Source: Stereum hirsutum FP-91666 SS1
Taxonomy: Eukaryota; Basidiomycota; Agaricomycetes; Russulales; Stereaceae
Direction: 5' to 3'
Assembly (NCBI RefSeq): GCF_000264905.1
Contig: NW_006763149.1
Location: forward strand, 124,001-188,000
Length of the DNA stretch: 64,000 nucleotides
Position 1 is the first letter of the stretch; each line of letters begins with the position of its first letter. Below, one piece after another: positions 26,456 to 37,485 of the stretch. Both the position numbers and the translations under genes were made by a program. The notes under the pieces are model-generated. The model ran no database searches. It worked only from the letters and a program-made list of their open reading frames with translations, and was not told the origin of the DNA.

Positions 26456-27452
26456 TGCAATGAAGAGGATATTGCAGGTCTGTATCCGGAAGCCTCCGTG
26501 CCATGTGCATCTATATAGTTTTCCCTCTGCTCTTCACTCAAGCAACGTCCTGTACTAAAGGCGTATCAGGAGTACAATATGGAATGATTATTTGGTGGGC
26601 CTATGCTGGAGGGGAACAAGGCGTGCTGGTAGTGGCGACGAAATTACGAAGTGAGTGGTGGCGCCAGGCGGATCCGGACGATTTGTTGTTGCAGACTTGT
26701 AGTGGCGTCCCAATTATCAGCAATCGCGCTGAAAGAAGAATGATGGTAAGATGAGGAGAGCAAAATACCAACGAGGCGGAACATGTAGCTCACGGTCTAG
26801 TACTTATCTCAACACAAAAAAGAGTGCTCTCCTCGAGAAAGTTGTGTGAGAAAAGGTGACCAAGAGGGACAGGACCTCCAGAGGGCGGTCAGGCCAGAAA
26901 ATGTTGCTACTTCTGACGGTAGAGTCGTACCCACTCGCGAGAGCTGAACAGGGAGTGACGATGGGCGTCAAGAGGGGCCGACACCAACCGCTACAGCCCT
27001 GTAGACTGACCTCGCCTCGTCAGAGCCACAAACTCATGCAGTTCAATGCTAGAAATATTGGACAACAACGTAATGCATGTGGTGTGTATTAAAACGCAGA
27101 AAAAATGTGAGAGGCAGATAAGTGAGATCTATGGCGCAAAATGAACGTCCGGGAGCTCAGATGTAAGAGTCTGAAGGGAGAACTAGAACGGGATAAAGCA
27201 TCGTCGCAATCACCCCAAGAAGTGAATCAACGTAGTGTGTAAAAGTATGTACGAGAGCCCGTGGTTCGAAAAAAGGTGCACGGCAAGTAAAAAAGAAAGG
27301 CACGGACACTGGTATGCTTGACCCGGACCCCATCTCCCCCGTCGTCCGCATTAAATACTGCAAACTATCATCCCTCGAAAGCGTCCAAGCAACAGTCGGC
27401 AGACCCCGAACCAAGAGCACTTTTGATCCAAGACCATCCCGTCCTACGACGA
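26456..27452. other. Intergenic region
   Basis: This separates the tRNA-related group from the 3' end of the CFEM gene. A CTATATAGTTTTCCC motif near 26512 resembles a plus-strand core promoter, but no gene follows it. The remaining open frames are short and unrecognised. Confidence 0.4.
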
Positions 27453-28270
27453 TCAGAGCAGAATAGCGCCCACAACGGCTCCCAACACGGTGACACCCAA
27501 TGCCACAGCCCCTCCGCTCCCGCCTACGGGACTCGCGATCATCCTGGCGGCGCCGTTCGATGCAGATGAGGTCGATGTTGATGAACCGCTTGCCGAAGAA
27601 CCGGATCGTGATGCAGACGACAAAGTGGCACTCGAGGCGGAGGTTAGCGAGGCAGAGGTGAAGGACAGTGATACTGAGCTGGAGGCGATATTGCAGAATG
27701 ACTGGGCCAGATTTTCAGAGTTACTAAGGTCCTCTTGGCATCCGGCGAGCACGCAGGACTCGAGGTCCGTGGAGAATGAACTATTCGAGGTTTAGGACGA
27801 CATCAAGTGAGATATAAATGGTAACGTACGTGGAGGGGCAGAAACAGTCCACATCGACGACTGACGAGCAGTTGGCGGAAGAGACGGACTGCGAGAAGCA
27901 GTTGAGTACTGTGCACAGTCCGTAGTCAACATCACGTCAACGCTATTTCGTCACCCCAGGCAGAAAAGATGCAAATTCACTAACAGCACGTCGAGTAGCC
28001 AGAGAGGCTAGGATAGCTGGCAGTCGTCGTCGAGGTCGCAGTGGTGGTTGTGTCGCTCGGGGTTATAGTGATGGGTACAACCGTGGTTGAGCCGTTGTTT
28101 GTCACAGTGACACTCGAGTAGATAGTCGAGTTGGCGGCTGAGGTCACCGATCCCGACCTGCTTGCCGACGACGAAGCAACTGAAGATGCTGGACTAGTTG
28201 TCGTTTGAGCGACGGCAAAGAAAGGCGAGACGAGGGAAATGAGGAAAACGGAAGTGGGTAGAGAGAGCAT
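27453..28270 (-). CDS. CFEM-domain GPI-anchored cell-surface protein
   Basis: Three exons (28270-27985, 27908-27830, 27780-27453) give 230 residues. A clear signal peptide (MLSLPTSVFLISLVSPFFAV) is followed by a Ser/Thr-rich stalk. The CFEM module then runs across both introns with eight cysteines in order: YSTCLLNC, ANC, VDCFC, ESCVLAGC and SFCNIA, with the usual Asp before the fourth Cys (DVDC). A second Ser/Thr stalk leads to a small-residue GPI site (SASNGAARM) and a hydrophobic tail (VALGVTVLGAVVGAILL). Among CFEM proteins some bind haem and others act at the wall; the role here is not known. The unusual order, with a long Ser/Thr stalk before as well as after the module, is worth noting. 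The intron 1 donor is GTTAGT. Confidence 0.85.
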
Positions 28271-28855
28271 TGCGTTGTTCGCTGATGTCGTTAGGAACAG
28301 AGAGTGTGAGACGTGATATTAGAAAAAAATAGATGGCGATAATGGACGGACGAGATGAGGCGCAGGGGTGGACGAAACCTGCGGCGAGGAGGACGACGGC
28401 GAAGGTGAAGGGCGAAGTTCAGGCGGTTACGGCCATCGCAGAGGCGCAGGTCGGTGGCTGTGCCGCTCTTTCTCAGCCACGCTAGCGCTCCAAACCGGGC
28501 TTCTTCTTCCGCCACGTCCTTTCTGCGCCGTATCCAGCTTGCGATACCAGCGAGTTGGAATCTTCAGCAGCAAGTCCACTTCATTCCTCAAGGACTCTAC
28601 ACGCTCTCGTTATCCGTTCAAGCCTGTGTTGGCTCGTTTTCAGGACATGTCGACATCTGAATTTAACAATCAAACATGATCTGGCTCAACGCAACCGTCA
28701 ATTATTCTTGGCTACAAATGTAGGCACGAATCTGTGGGGATCCTTCGCCAGACCCTGTATATCGCCAACTATACATCCCACATTTTCGCATAAGAGTATT
28801 ATATCAGTTTCGCTAGAGGCAACACGAACGGAAAGTTCACCTACCACCGCGGACT
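28271..28855. other. Intergenic region upstream of the CFEM gene
   Basis: This holds the CFEM gene promoter and the 3' UTR of the next minus-strand gene. Open frames on both strands are not supported by any domain or splice continuity. Confidence 0.45.
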
Positions 28856-29239
28856 CTAAACTGGGGCCAATCTCTTCGCCGCATCTAGCGTCTCTCCGGG
28901 CGAGCTATTGAACCCTAACTTTGCCTGTGGTGCATACTCTCTAATCGCATTCACCAACTTCTCAAAGTACAACGTGAGCTCCGGCTTCCCCCGTACTCCG
29001 AAACCAATGACCACCACATCCCACTTCATCTTCTGTAGCTTGTCGACGATGGGCGAGACAATAGAGTCGGGCGCGGATTCAAATCCCTCCGGACCGCAGA
29101 AGAGGCTCTCGTAGTTGTAGCCTGTCTTGGGCATATCTGTGTCCAGTTTGTCCAGGCTGGTGCGGAGCTGCTCTCTCAAGTGCTCGGGGATCATAGGATC
29201 CTTGTAGGAAAGACCGAAGAGCAAGATGGATGGTGCCAT
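28856..29239 (-). CDS. Small conserved fungal protein, paralog 1
   Basis: A single-exon frame of 127 residues starts MAPSILLFGLSYKDPMIPEH; an in-frame ATG at 29296 was rejected because the second paralog aligns from MAPS. Alternating beta-strand and helix motifs (ILLFGLS, WDVVVIGFGVRGKPE, LVNAIREYAPQAKLGFN) suggest a small Rossmann-like alpha/beta fold. I recall similar single-domain proteins in many fungi, always without known function. No signal peptide or catalytic motif is visible. A paralog about 65-70 percent identical lies 0.5 kb upstream in the same orientation. Confidence 0.75.
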   Translation of the reverse strand: MAPSILLFGLSYKDPMIPEHLREQLRTSLDKLDTDMPKTGYNYESLFCGPEGFESAPDSIVSPIVDKLQKMKWDVVVIGFGVRGKPELTLYFEKLVNAIREYAPQAKLGFNSSPGETLDAAKRLAPV

Positions 29240-29744
29240 GTGTTTGTTTGTACAGCGGTCAAGATTAGAGTCGTCGCGAGTGGGTACGTGAATCAATGCT
29301 CATCTTTTGTTTTATACCTCAATCCCTTCGAAGCCGGAGTTTTTAGGCGTCATCGTTGTACAGGCTCTTGTGCACGTACAACTTCTCCTTGATCCAATAC
29401 CTTACAAAGTTCAGGACTCGATGACTCCACGCTGGTCCCGTGCAGCCTTTGCTTACAATGATATAGCAAATCCTGGCACGAACCCTCCCACCGGTGTGCT
29501 CTGAGGCATGACGCGTTCCCCGGCATGCGCAGTGCTGAGAACCACTGGTCACAAGAGCTTTGGTATGCCTTGGAGGCTGCATGATCAACAGCGAAATTGT
29601 CATATTTCCGCACCCGATCTAACGCGATCGTCTTGAATCATCACGGGACCCTCCGACCGCCACAATGCTCACTGTGTTTATCATCAGCAACGACCATGCC
29701 GTCCGTGAGGGAGACACACGTACCTGTCTACCGTGAAACGCTCC
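29240..29744. other. Spacer between the tandem paralogs
   Basis: About 500 bases hold the promoter of paralog 1 and the 3' end of paralog 2. The segment gives no recognisable third copy. Short open frames on both strands are not supported. Confidence 0.45.
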
Positions 29745-30128
29745 TTATATCGGCGCCAGCCTTTTCGCCGCATCAACCGCCTCTTCGGGCAACGTACTGA
29801 ATCCCAGCTTTGCCTGCGGTGCATACTCCCTAATCGCATTCACCAACCCTTCAAAATACAGCGTCAACTCCGGCTTCGCTCTGATCCCAAATCCTATAAC
29901 CACCACCTCCCACTTCGTCTTCTGCAGTGTGTCCACGATGAGCGGGATGGTGGACTCGGGGGTGGGTTCGAGACCCTCGGGGCCGGACATCATTGTTGTG
30001 TGGTTGTAGCCGGCTGCGGTCATGTTTATGTTCAGTTTGTCGATGCTGGCGCGCAGCTTAGCCTTGACATCTTCGGGAACGGGAGAATCATCGAAGGAGA
30101 GACCGAATATTAGGACAGACGGTGCCAT
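29745..30128 (-). CDS. Small conserved fungal protein, paralog 2
   Basis: This single-exon frame encodes 127 residues starting MAPSVLIFGLSFDDSPVPED and ending AAKRLAPI, the same length and motifs as paralog 1 (WEVVVIGFGIRAKPELTLYF, LVNAIREYAPQAKLGF). Most changes lie in the middle (MTAAGYNHTTMMSGPEG against MPKTGYNYESLFCGPEG). The pair is a local tandem duplication with the reading frame intact in both, so both copies are probably under selection. Function is unknown. Confidence 0.75.
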   Translation of the reverse strand: MAPSVLIFGLSFDDSPVPEDVKAKLRASIDKLNINMTAAGYNHTTMMSGPEGLEPTPESTIPLIVDTLQKTKWEVVVIGFGIRAKPELTLYFEGLVNAIREYAPQAKLGFSTLPEEAVDAAKRLAPI

Positions 30129-30466
30129 TCTGCGACCTTGGGTGGGTATGTGATGCGTCGGTCTCTAGGCGGGGTGACGTGCTCGGACTCACAGTCGTCT
30201 CCTGCTTTATAGCTTTGCGCTCTCGACTTTGACGCTGATGAGCGTCATCACCAAAAGTCAGGATCACTAAATACGAACGACCATGGACCTCCATCGGGTT
30301 CTCAGAGCACACTTTGCGAAGGCAGATAGCTATCCTTGTCGTGTAGGACTGATGTTGAGAGCACCGTGCCTTTTCGGGCGTGTATTTTCTCAGTAAAGTC
30401 ACACGACAGCCAGTCTATCTCCATCGTGCATATTGGAGCTATCACAAGTAGTATGCCGACTTCATC

Positions 30467-32641
30467 TTACATCTTGTCAAACCACGCGTCCGCTATCTCT
30501 TGTATTCCACCTCCCTTCCTCTGTCTATCCGTATTTTTCTCCACCACCGTCCCGACCAGCCCAAAGCCTCTCACATCTCCACTCTCCCCATCGACAACAA
30601 ACTCGATCTCAGTCCCATCTTGAGCCACTACCTCGAACGGAGTCTTATCAGCGCCGTATCCTTCTACGAACAACGCCGTCAAGTCCCAGGTGAATCTTTG
30701 GCCGCTGATGTGGATGAAGCGGATGTACGGAGCCCACGCGCTGGGATACGCAGCAAATAGCTGTGGCTTGTCGATAGAGGGCGTAGAGTGGTTGGATGTG
30801 AGTGCGTGTGCGTCGACGGCGGCGAAGGCGGAGAGAACATCGGCGCAGTACTGCGAGGTGCTGGATGGTGCACAGATTGTGAAGGTGTTATAACCCGAGT
30901 TGTTGTACGTGCCGGCGTAAGATTCCAATGCCAAGGGTGGTGACTCGGTACCCAAGACCTCGCTCGAAAGCGCCTTCGGTTGTGCTTCTGGGTCGATCCT
31001 TCCAGTTGCTGTGGACCCGTTTATTGCAAAAAGGCCGTCGATGATTTTATAGAGAAGAGGGGTGGAGACGGAGTGATACTTGTCGTCTGCATTGATAAGT
31101 GCGACCACCGCAATACCCTCCGATGGCATGAATGAGACTAGCGCCGTAGCGCCTGGCAGACCACCGCTATGCAGCACAATCTGTGATGTCATTGTAAGCA
31201 TTAGATCCTGGTCGGTAATAATAGAAGAATCCGACACAATCATCATACACACATCATGTCCCTGGTACGACATTCGCCCCCACGCCATACCATAACCCAT
31301 AATAGACAACCCAGAAGCTCCTGGTTTCCCGTCAAGGATATTGTGAGCAGTCGTCGCCTCCTCGAAAGCAGAGCGCGGAATGATCGATTGATTAGTTCGT
31401 GGGTCGATGCCCGAGTTCATCAAGGTTCGCGTCCATGCCTCCTACGAGTATGACCACAGGAATAAGTATTAAGGCCCTTTTCTCGAGAGAGAAGCTCCAC
31501 GTACAAGGTCCTCTACCGTCGTTATTATACCTCCTGCACCGGCTAACAGCTCCTCATTCACGGTATCGAACCATTGCGGAATTCGTCGGCCAAACGATGA
31601 CCAAGTTTGCGTGAACCTGCCGGACGCATGAGCTGTCTTCGAAGAGTACGTGGTGGAAGTCATGTTGAGAGGAGCAAAGATTCTTTTCTCGACGAAAGCC
31701 GTGTAATTCATCCCCGAATACTTCGTGATGATATGCTGGGCGACGATGTACATCTATAGTAGTGAAGGAAGACGATCAAGGAATTGTATCACCCAGATAA
31801 GCACATGGAATTTCACGATGTTGTTGTATGACCATTGGGCTCTGAGCTCGAAGGCCGGCCTCAGATATTGAAGACGAGAGATGGCAATAGCAGCCGTGTC
31901 TGAAGGAGAATAAGCAGCATCGTGCCTAAATGTGGCCAACGGACGAGGTGAGTTACGAAGGTGAGAATCAGACACACAAAACGATGAATATCTACCTGGG
32001 AACTCCGGAAACGTGAGATAGAATATCCCTTATGTTGGCCTTTTCCTCTGCCCACTGGTCCATAAGGTTCCATTCTCCGGGCAAGAGATCTTTAACCTTG
32101 GTATCCCAGTCGAACAGGACCACAGATTCGGGAAGTAACGTGGTGTTGCGTCCATGAGCGAAGTCATCCATCAAGATGCCCATGGATGCGGCGAGGAAAG
32201 CCTTCGAGCACGATCCGATATACATCAGCGTCTTGATAATCGAACGCATATGAGCCAACCATCACTGTAATATGAGGAAACATAGAGTGTCGCCTTGCTC
32301 ACGTCTGTGGCCAGGGCCTCTCCGTCTTCTGTTCTGTTTCCCCATGCAGCAAACTCGCTCTCGCCAGAGTTCTGAAAGACGCCAAGGGCCAGACCAGGTA
32401 CACCATTTTCCCGCATGATAGTCTCCACATACATAGAGAGCTCTGGAGTAATCGCCTGTTTAGTATATGAAGCATGACCTGACGTCCCGTCGACAAAAAT
32501 GGGGGGTTTGGGATGCAGTGAAAGCTGGGGCGATAGTAGAACCTGCCAGTGCTGTTGACCATTTGGGAGGGTTATAGACGAGAGAAATCCTACGGAATAG
32601 ACAAGAAAAGTCGATAAAGCGGCAGCGAGAGGTCCAAACAT
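30467..32641 (-). CDS. Secreted beta-lactamase-like serine hydrolase 1
   Basis: Five exons (32641-32303, 32231-31996, 31925-31817, 31753-31505, 31441-30467) give 635 residues. The N-terminus (MFGPLAAALSTFLVYSVGFL) is a likely signal peptide. The beta-lactamase/transpeptidase-like fold carries the nucleophile motif SCSK in YIGSCSKAF, the YNN motif in WSYNN, the HDAAYS substrate-side segment, and HSGG as the third motif. Many N-x-S/T sequons fit an extracellular protein. The C-terminal 200 residues form an extra domain of the kind found after the catalytic domain in fungal members. Fungal homologs include esterases and D-aminopeptidase-like enzymes; the substrate cannot be inferred, and it should not be read as an antibiotic-resistance gene. 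Confidence 0.87.
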
Positions 32642-33980
32642 CGGAAGTCAGCTTTCTGCAAGTTTGGATATGAGAACCTGAACTTTGACAGAACACAGAG
32701 CTAGGTTACAATGCAGTCAGAGAACTCGGTCGATGTTCCATATATATGTGCAACGATAGTTTGCAGTCGAGTCAGAAAGCTGAGCTCCTCGACCCAGAGT
32801 GGATTCTAGTATCAACGTCGACTTTGCGTCGACTGCGAAGTGGTCAGCGTGATTGCCCACGAGTATTGATCATCCGAGTCATTGGTGTCACCATCGGGGT
32901 TGTCCGGACACGCCACATCAAGGTGCATGGTCGGGCCACACTTTTTCTTTTTCTCTGTACGACCTGTTTGGTCTGCCATAAATTCGGGTTCATGTCTCCA
33001 TGTTTCAACATCAATTTCGGAAATGGAGACAATCTAAACAGCAAGGAACTGTAATCCCACAACCGAATGCCATATCTCGGGGGGTCTTTCGGAGACTCTT
33101 CATGACCACCAATCATCATGGCGATCGGTTATGAGACTTGAGGGTCGACGTTGGTCCCCTGCTGGAATTACGGGTTGAGATTTATGTAGCGTAAGTAGTA
33201 GCTTGAGCGAGTGGACACAATGGAGCACCAAACCGCTTCGGAGAGACTCAAGCATGAGAGCCAGCGAGCAAATGTCTAGGTCCGACCCGAAATCCAAAAT
33301 CTTGGGTCTTTCCATGCGCACGGACTAGTGGTCTTTCCGTCCAAGGCCGCATGAGGGATAGGGCCTCACGATTTTGGCCAATTCCGTCCACATCCCGGGA
33401 TGGGACCTCCGTCAGCGCAAGAAGGGCCCGCGCTTCGTGGGAACCGGGTTTGTCCAACCCAAATCACTAGTGGCCTGATTCTTTCGACTGAAGATGGTCC
33501 GGTATCCATTTTTTGGATATATATATCGCTATTTTGGCCGAGATATCAGGTTAACCAGGCCACCCAGTTATCGCGAATAGGGCCTCGAGATCGACCACCC
33601 ACTTTCGTCCGTATAGGGATGGAAGATTGATAATATTTGGGTCCGAATCTGTCCGCACTAGAATAGGACCTCCTTGGGATATGTACGGGTCCTCAGCAAG
33701 TCAGCGGGGGGCATAACAAAGCTTAGGGGCGAGAGTTAGCAGCGATAGGTGCACGAAGACGGAACCTGAGAGGATTAAGTTGAGCCAAGGGATTGTCTTC
33801 GTCGAGGCGTCTCGTGTTTTATGCCGTTGGACAAGCTACACCTCGAGATTTCATGTCGGTGTCGATATTGATCAGGCCGCCGATCGTCTAGCTGAGCGCA
33901 CTCCTACTTGAGTAAACACAAAGACCTGAAGAAAGCTGCAGGTGCGTCAAAAGCTGTATGCGCATAGAAGGCCTGTCGTT
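32642..33980. other. Intergenic region upstream of hydrolase 1
   Basis: The first part is the hydrolase 1 promoter, with TATATATGTG near 32740. Further right, 33060-33700 has several GGGCCT/AGGCCT and GGTCC motifs in both orientations that could mark a decayed element, but I found no clear terminal repeats. No gene was recognised. Confidence 0.4.
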
Positions 33981-35500
33981 CCACTCACCTGTTAGTAAGC
34001 GTCTGCTGGCTTCCCTCAGAGGGTCGGACTCTGAGGTACTAGCCTGGACCACGACAAGGTCGACGCTATCCCAGGGGAGTCTTGAGGCTTTTGAGGAGCG
34101 TCGTCACTTAGTTGAGGACGATGATGCCGATAATCAGAGCGTCGAGCGTCTGGCACTTGAGGCCGTCTTATTCCCACTCACACATCTGTAAAAAAAGACA
34201 AAACTGTACCAGACACGTCAGAAAATACATGTGAATCGAGCCGCCAATCCACTCACCTGTTAGTAAGCGTCAGTTGGCTTCCCTCAGAGGATCGGACTCT
34301 GAGGTACTAGAGCCCCTGGACCACGACAAGGTCGACGCTCTCCCAGGGGACCGGTTTTGGCGCTGTTGAAGCCCGGTGTCGACATCGTGTTTGATCTCAT
34401 TCGTGAGGTCGAAGTAGCCTAGCTTTAGCAAAACCAGCCCCATCTCAAGCACAGCAACCTAGAGGCCAAACCACCCGAAAACCACCGCCTGGTCTTGATG
34501 TCGTGCTTGATTGGAGTCGTCGACCGAACTCATCGTCGTGTCCGAGCGTTGACGATCAGGACGTCGATCGTCTTGAGCTTACCACACTCACGCACCTGAA
34601 GTAAAACTACAGAGGACGGGTCAGACGAGATATAGGTTGAAGAGAGTGGGAGAGACTCGCCGGTTGTTGTAACTATCACGCGAGCGTCTGTTGGCTTCCC
34701 TCCGAAGAGGTACTGAGCCCCTGGACCACGACAAGGTCGACGCTCCACCAGGGGGCCGGCCTTGACGCTCTTGAAGCCCGGTGTCGATGTCGCTCAGCTC
34801 TAGCAAGACCAAGCCCAGCCCAGCAGTCTAGAAATTAAGCGCACAAGACCCAGCAACCTAAAGACCAAGCCCACGAGAACCAGTAGACGAAGAGACCCAC
34901 CCGAACCCGAGACCCAGCCCAAGACGCCCCAGAGACCGCCGCTTGGTCTTGACATCGAGCCCGATTGGAGTTGTCGACCGGACTCATCGTCGTGCCCGAG
35001 CGTCGATCTTCAGGGTGTCGATCGTCTTGAGCTTACCACAATCACTCACACGCATCTGAAGTAAAACTGCACAGAACGGGTCAGAAGAAAGATACTGTGG
35101 ATCCGAGCGCCAATCCACTCACCTGTCAGTAAGCGTCTGTTGGCTTCCCTCAGGGAATCGAACTCTGAGGTACTAGAGCCCCTGAACCACGACAAGGTCG
35201 ACGCTATCACAGGGGAATCTTGAGGCTTTGAGGAACGTCGTCGCTTAGTTGGCGACGATGATGCCGATAACCAGAGCGTCGAGCGTCTTGCACTTGAAGT
35301 CGCGTTACTCACACTCACACACCTGTAAAAGAAACTGTTCCAGACGCGTCAGAAAGTACCAGTGGATTGAGGCACAAACTCACTCACCTGTTAGTAAACG
35401 TCTGTTGGCTTCCCTCAGAGGGTCGGACTCTGAGGTACTAGAGCCCCTGGACCACGGCAAGGTCGACGCTATCCCAGGGGGGTCTTGAGGCTGTTGAGGT
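33981..35500 (-). repeat. Tandem array of five exon-like units
   Basis: Five copies of a roughly 100-nt core sit near 33990, 34265, 34680, 35125 and 35390. Read on the minus strand, well-preserved copies begin after an AG that follows CTAAC or CTAAG, contain GCGTCGACCTTG, CCAGGGGCTCTAGTACCTC and GAGGGAAGCCAACAGACG, and end ACAG directly before GTGAGTG, so each looks like an internal exon with branch point, acceptor and donor. In one frame they encode STLSWSRGSSTSESDPLREA or close variants. Unit spacing alternates between about 270 and 410-450 bases, showing two interleaved unit types. No flanking gene was recognised. It could be exon duplication within a lineage-specific gene or a noncoding transcript. 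Confidence 0.7.
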
Positions 35501-35539
35501 TAGTCGTCGTGCTTGATCTCGCTCGTGAGGTCGATGTCG

Positions 35540-35770
35540 CCTAGCCCAAGATCCAGCCCAGAGACCCAAGGTCCAGCGAAGAGACCCAGCACGAGCACAG
35601 AGACCTCAGAAGCCCAGAAGCCCAAGCCCAGCGACCCCAGCCCAGATAAGCACCCAAGGCCCAGCACAGACACCCCCAGGAACCCTAGCCGAGACCCAAG
35701 ACCCAGCACAGAGACCCCAGCACAGAGACCCAGCATCGATCCCCCAGCCCAGCACCGAAAAAGAAGTAAA
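35540..35770. repeat. CCCAG-rich minisatellite
   Basis: The sequence is dominated by short, imperfect repeats of CCCAG, GACCCAGCACAGA and related words on the plus strand. A similar but shorter tract lies at about 34840-34940 inside the exon-like array. Open frames through the tract translate to Gly/Leu/Ala/Trp repeats on the minus strand and are artefacts of composition. Confidence 0.7.
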
Positions 35771-36220
35771 AGAAAACGCACCTTCAAGCATGCTCGTGCT
35801 TGACGTCTTGACACGTCGGCGGTCCAAGAAAGTGGTGGCAGGGAAGAACAACACCGACGGGCAGCAAGTCAGCAACGATTTCGACAAAGTAGATAGAATG
35901 GACGCACCTTGATAGAGTGGCGGCAAATGGGGTAGCGTTGTTGTGGATGGCGGTCGTTGTTGAGGCTGTATGGGAGAACGAGTGTCAGTGGCAGAAGAAG
36001 CAAACAGTGAATGCGCCATACGCACCTGGTGTCGGAGACCGTCGCGGACAGTGGTCGCTATAGTCGAGGAGGGGAAGCTAGAAAAAGACCTAAAAAGAGA
36101 TGAGTGAGGGAGAGGAAGGAGGTTGAGGGAGGGCGGGGAGGCAGAGGGGAGGGGAGGAGGGAGGAGAAGATGGGAGTCGAGAGGAAACCCGGATATCGAA
36201 AAGGCGTAGGCCCCGCAGCC

Positions 36221-36228
36221 CTTATATA
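36221..36228 (-). promoter_or_regulatory. TATA box facing the exon-like array
   Basis: On the minus strand this reads TATATAAG. It is followed within 40-150 bases by a long CT-rich leader and then by three AAG- or CAG-GTGCGT donor-like sites (near 36025, 35905, 35780). This arrangement is a standard Agaricomycete promoter and suggests a spliced minus-strand transcript running into the array at 33981-35500. Confidence 0.45.
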
Positions 36229-37485
36229 GAGAAATCGGAAGAAGCCCCGTGCGAAAATCGCAGATCATTCCGGCACTACGAAACGAGAACAAACAGATCA
36301 ACGAACAAGCGAAAACGCATGATGCACAATAGCGCGGAATCCAGCGGTTTCCCAGGGTTTCAGGTCCGCTTCGCATTAGGCAGGCCCTCTAAACGCATGT
36401 CCGTTTTGGGAGATGGCTGGGCACCAATCCCTGTGCAACGTGTTATTGATAACGACGTGTCTGCGGTAAGAATACGAAAATGGAAGCGTGAGGAGAAATT
36501 CGAGACGGGACCCCGATTCGTTTTTTGCGCTTCGGTTAGCAAGTAACCCCCTTCTGATATATCTGTTTCACGAAACAAAAAGAAAAAATGAAGAGAACAA
36601 AACGAGATTTTTCGCGCCACCGAGAGAAGCGCGCCCACCAGGCTCGATCAACGTGTTTCGTGCTGTGCTTGTTGTGCTATAGCGAGAACAGCAGTCAGAT
36701 AAGGAAGAAATAAAACGTTCCCATCAGAGAAGCCACCACATCAGATAAGCGAAACAGGAGTTGTGCGACGGACCCCGAGTATTGCTCAGCCAGAGGAGCA
36801 CAAAGAGCCGTCCCGAAAAGGCGAACAGTCGAATTTCTGTGTCCGTCGGATAAGAAGTCCGAGATCCGGACTATTCGGAAAGATGCATGTCGATCCGTGG
36901 TCCGAGCGGACACGTGGTGAGCGAATGGGTGGCACAACGCTGTGGCGCCCTCACCGAGGACCGCCTGCCAGAGCCCAGAGGGAACCAGTGCATAGAGGGT
37001 AGTAGGAAGGAGAAGCAGTCAGGAGAGGAGGGAATGTAGAGATGTTTGGTGCGATGATGTATTAACCCAGTCGCTCAAGAAGGCCTTATATATGTACAAG
37101 ACTCCGATGCCAATGGCACGCCGACAAAGCGAGGACTGCCGAGCGTGGCGGGCCATTAATGAGACAAAGCTGATCAAAATGGTACAAAGCGAAGAGCACG
37201 GGATGTTGGATAGTATGTACGGTACCGCTGTGTACGCTCGTCGTCATTATACTTGGACCATCGCGACGTGTGGCGGGAATAGAGGCAGCACCGACTTGAC
37301 ATGATGATGTTCCTGGTACCCGGCAAGGTTGAATATCCCACAGCTCATTATCTGACCTTGCCCTTCGATTATCCAGACTCGAATCAGACAAGGTGAGATC
37401 CCTGGAGTCGAAACTGGAGCTTGTAGGCGAGTGGCGAAGGAAATGCGCCAGCTTGTAGACTACCCAAGTCATCTTTCGATAAGGA
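36229..37485. other. Intergenic region
   Basis: This spans from the TATA box to the end of the next minus-strand gene. It has only short open frames; a 150-codon minus-strand frame at 37086-37538 overlaps the next gene in another frame and shows no domain. Confidence 0.4.

Noticed and set aside
33981..35500. CRISPR array or tRNA cluster reading of the repeat array
   Set aside because: Unit lengths are hundreds of bases with no short spacers, and the organism is a fungus. One copy has a GTTCGATTCC word like a B box, but other copies have changed it and no cloverleaf forms.
35606..36376. 256-codon minus-strand frame
   Set aside because: It begins upstream of the TATA box and runs through donor-like sites and the CCCAG minisatellite; its end is a composition artefact (Gly/Leu/Ala/Trp).
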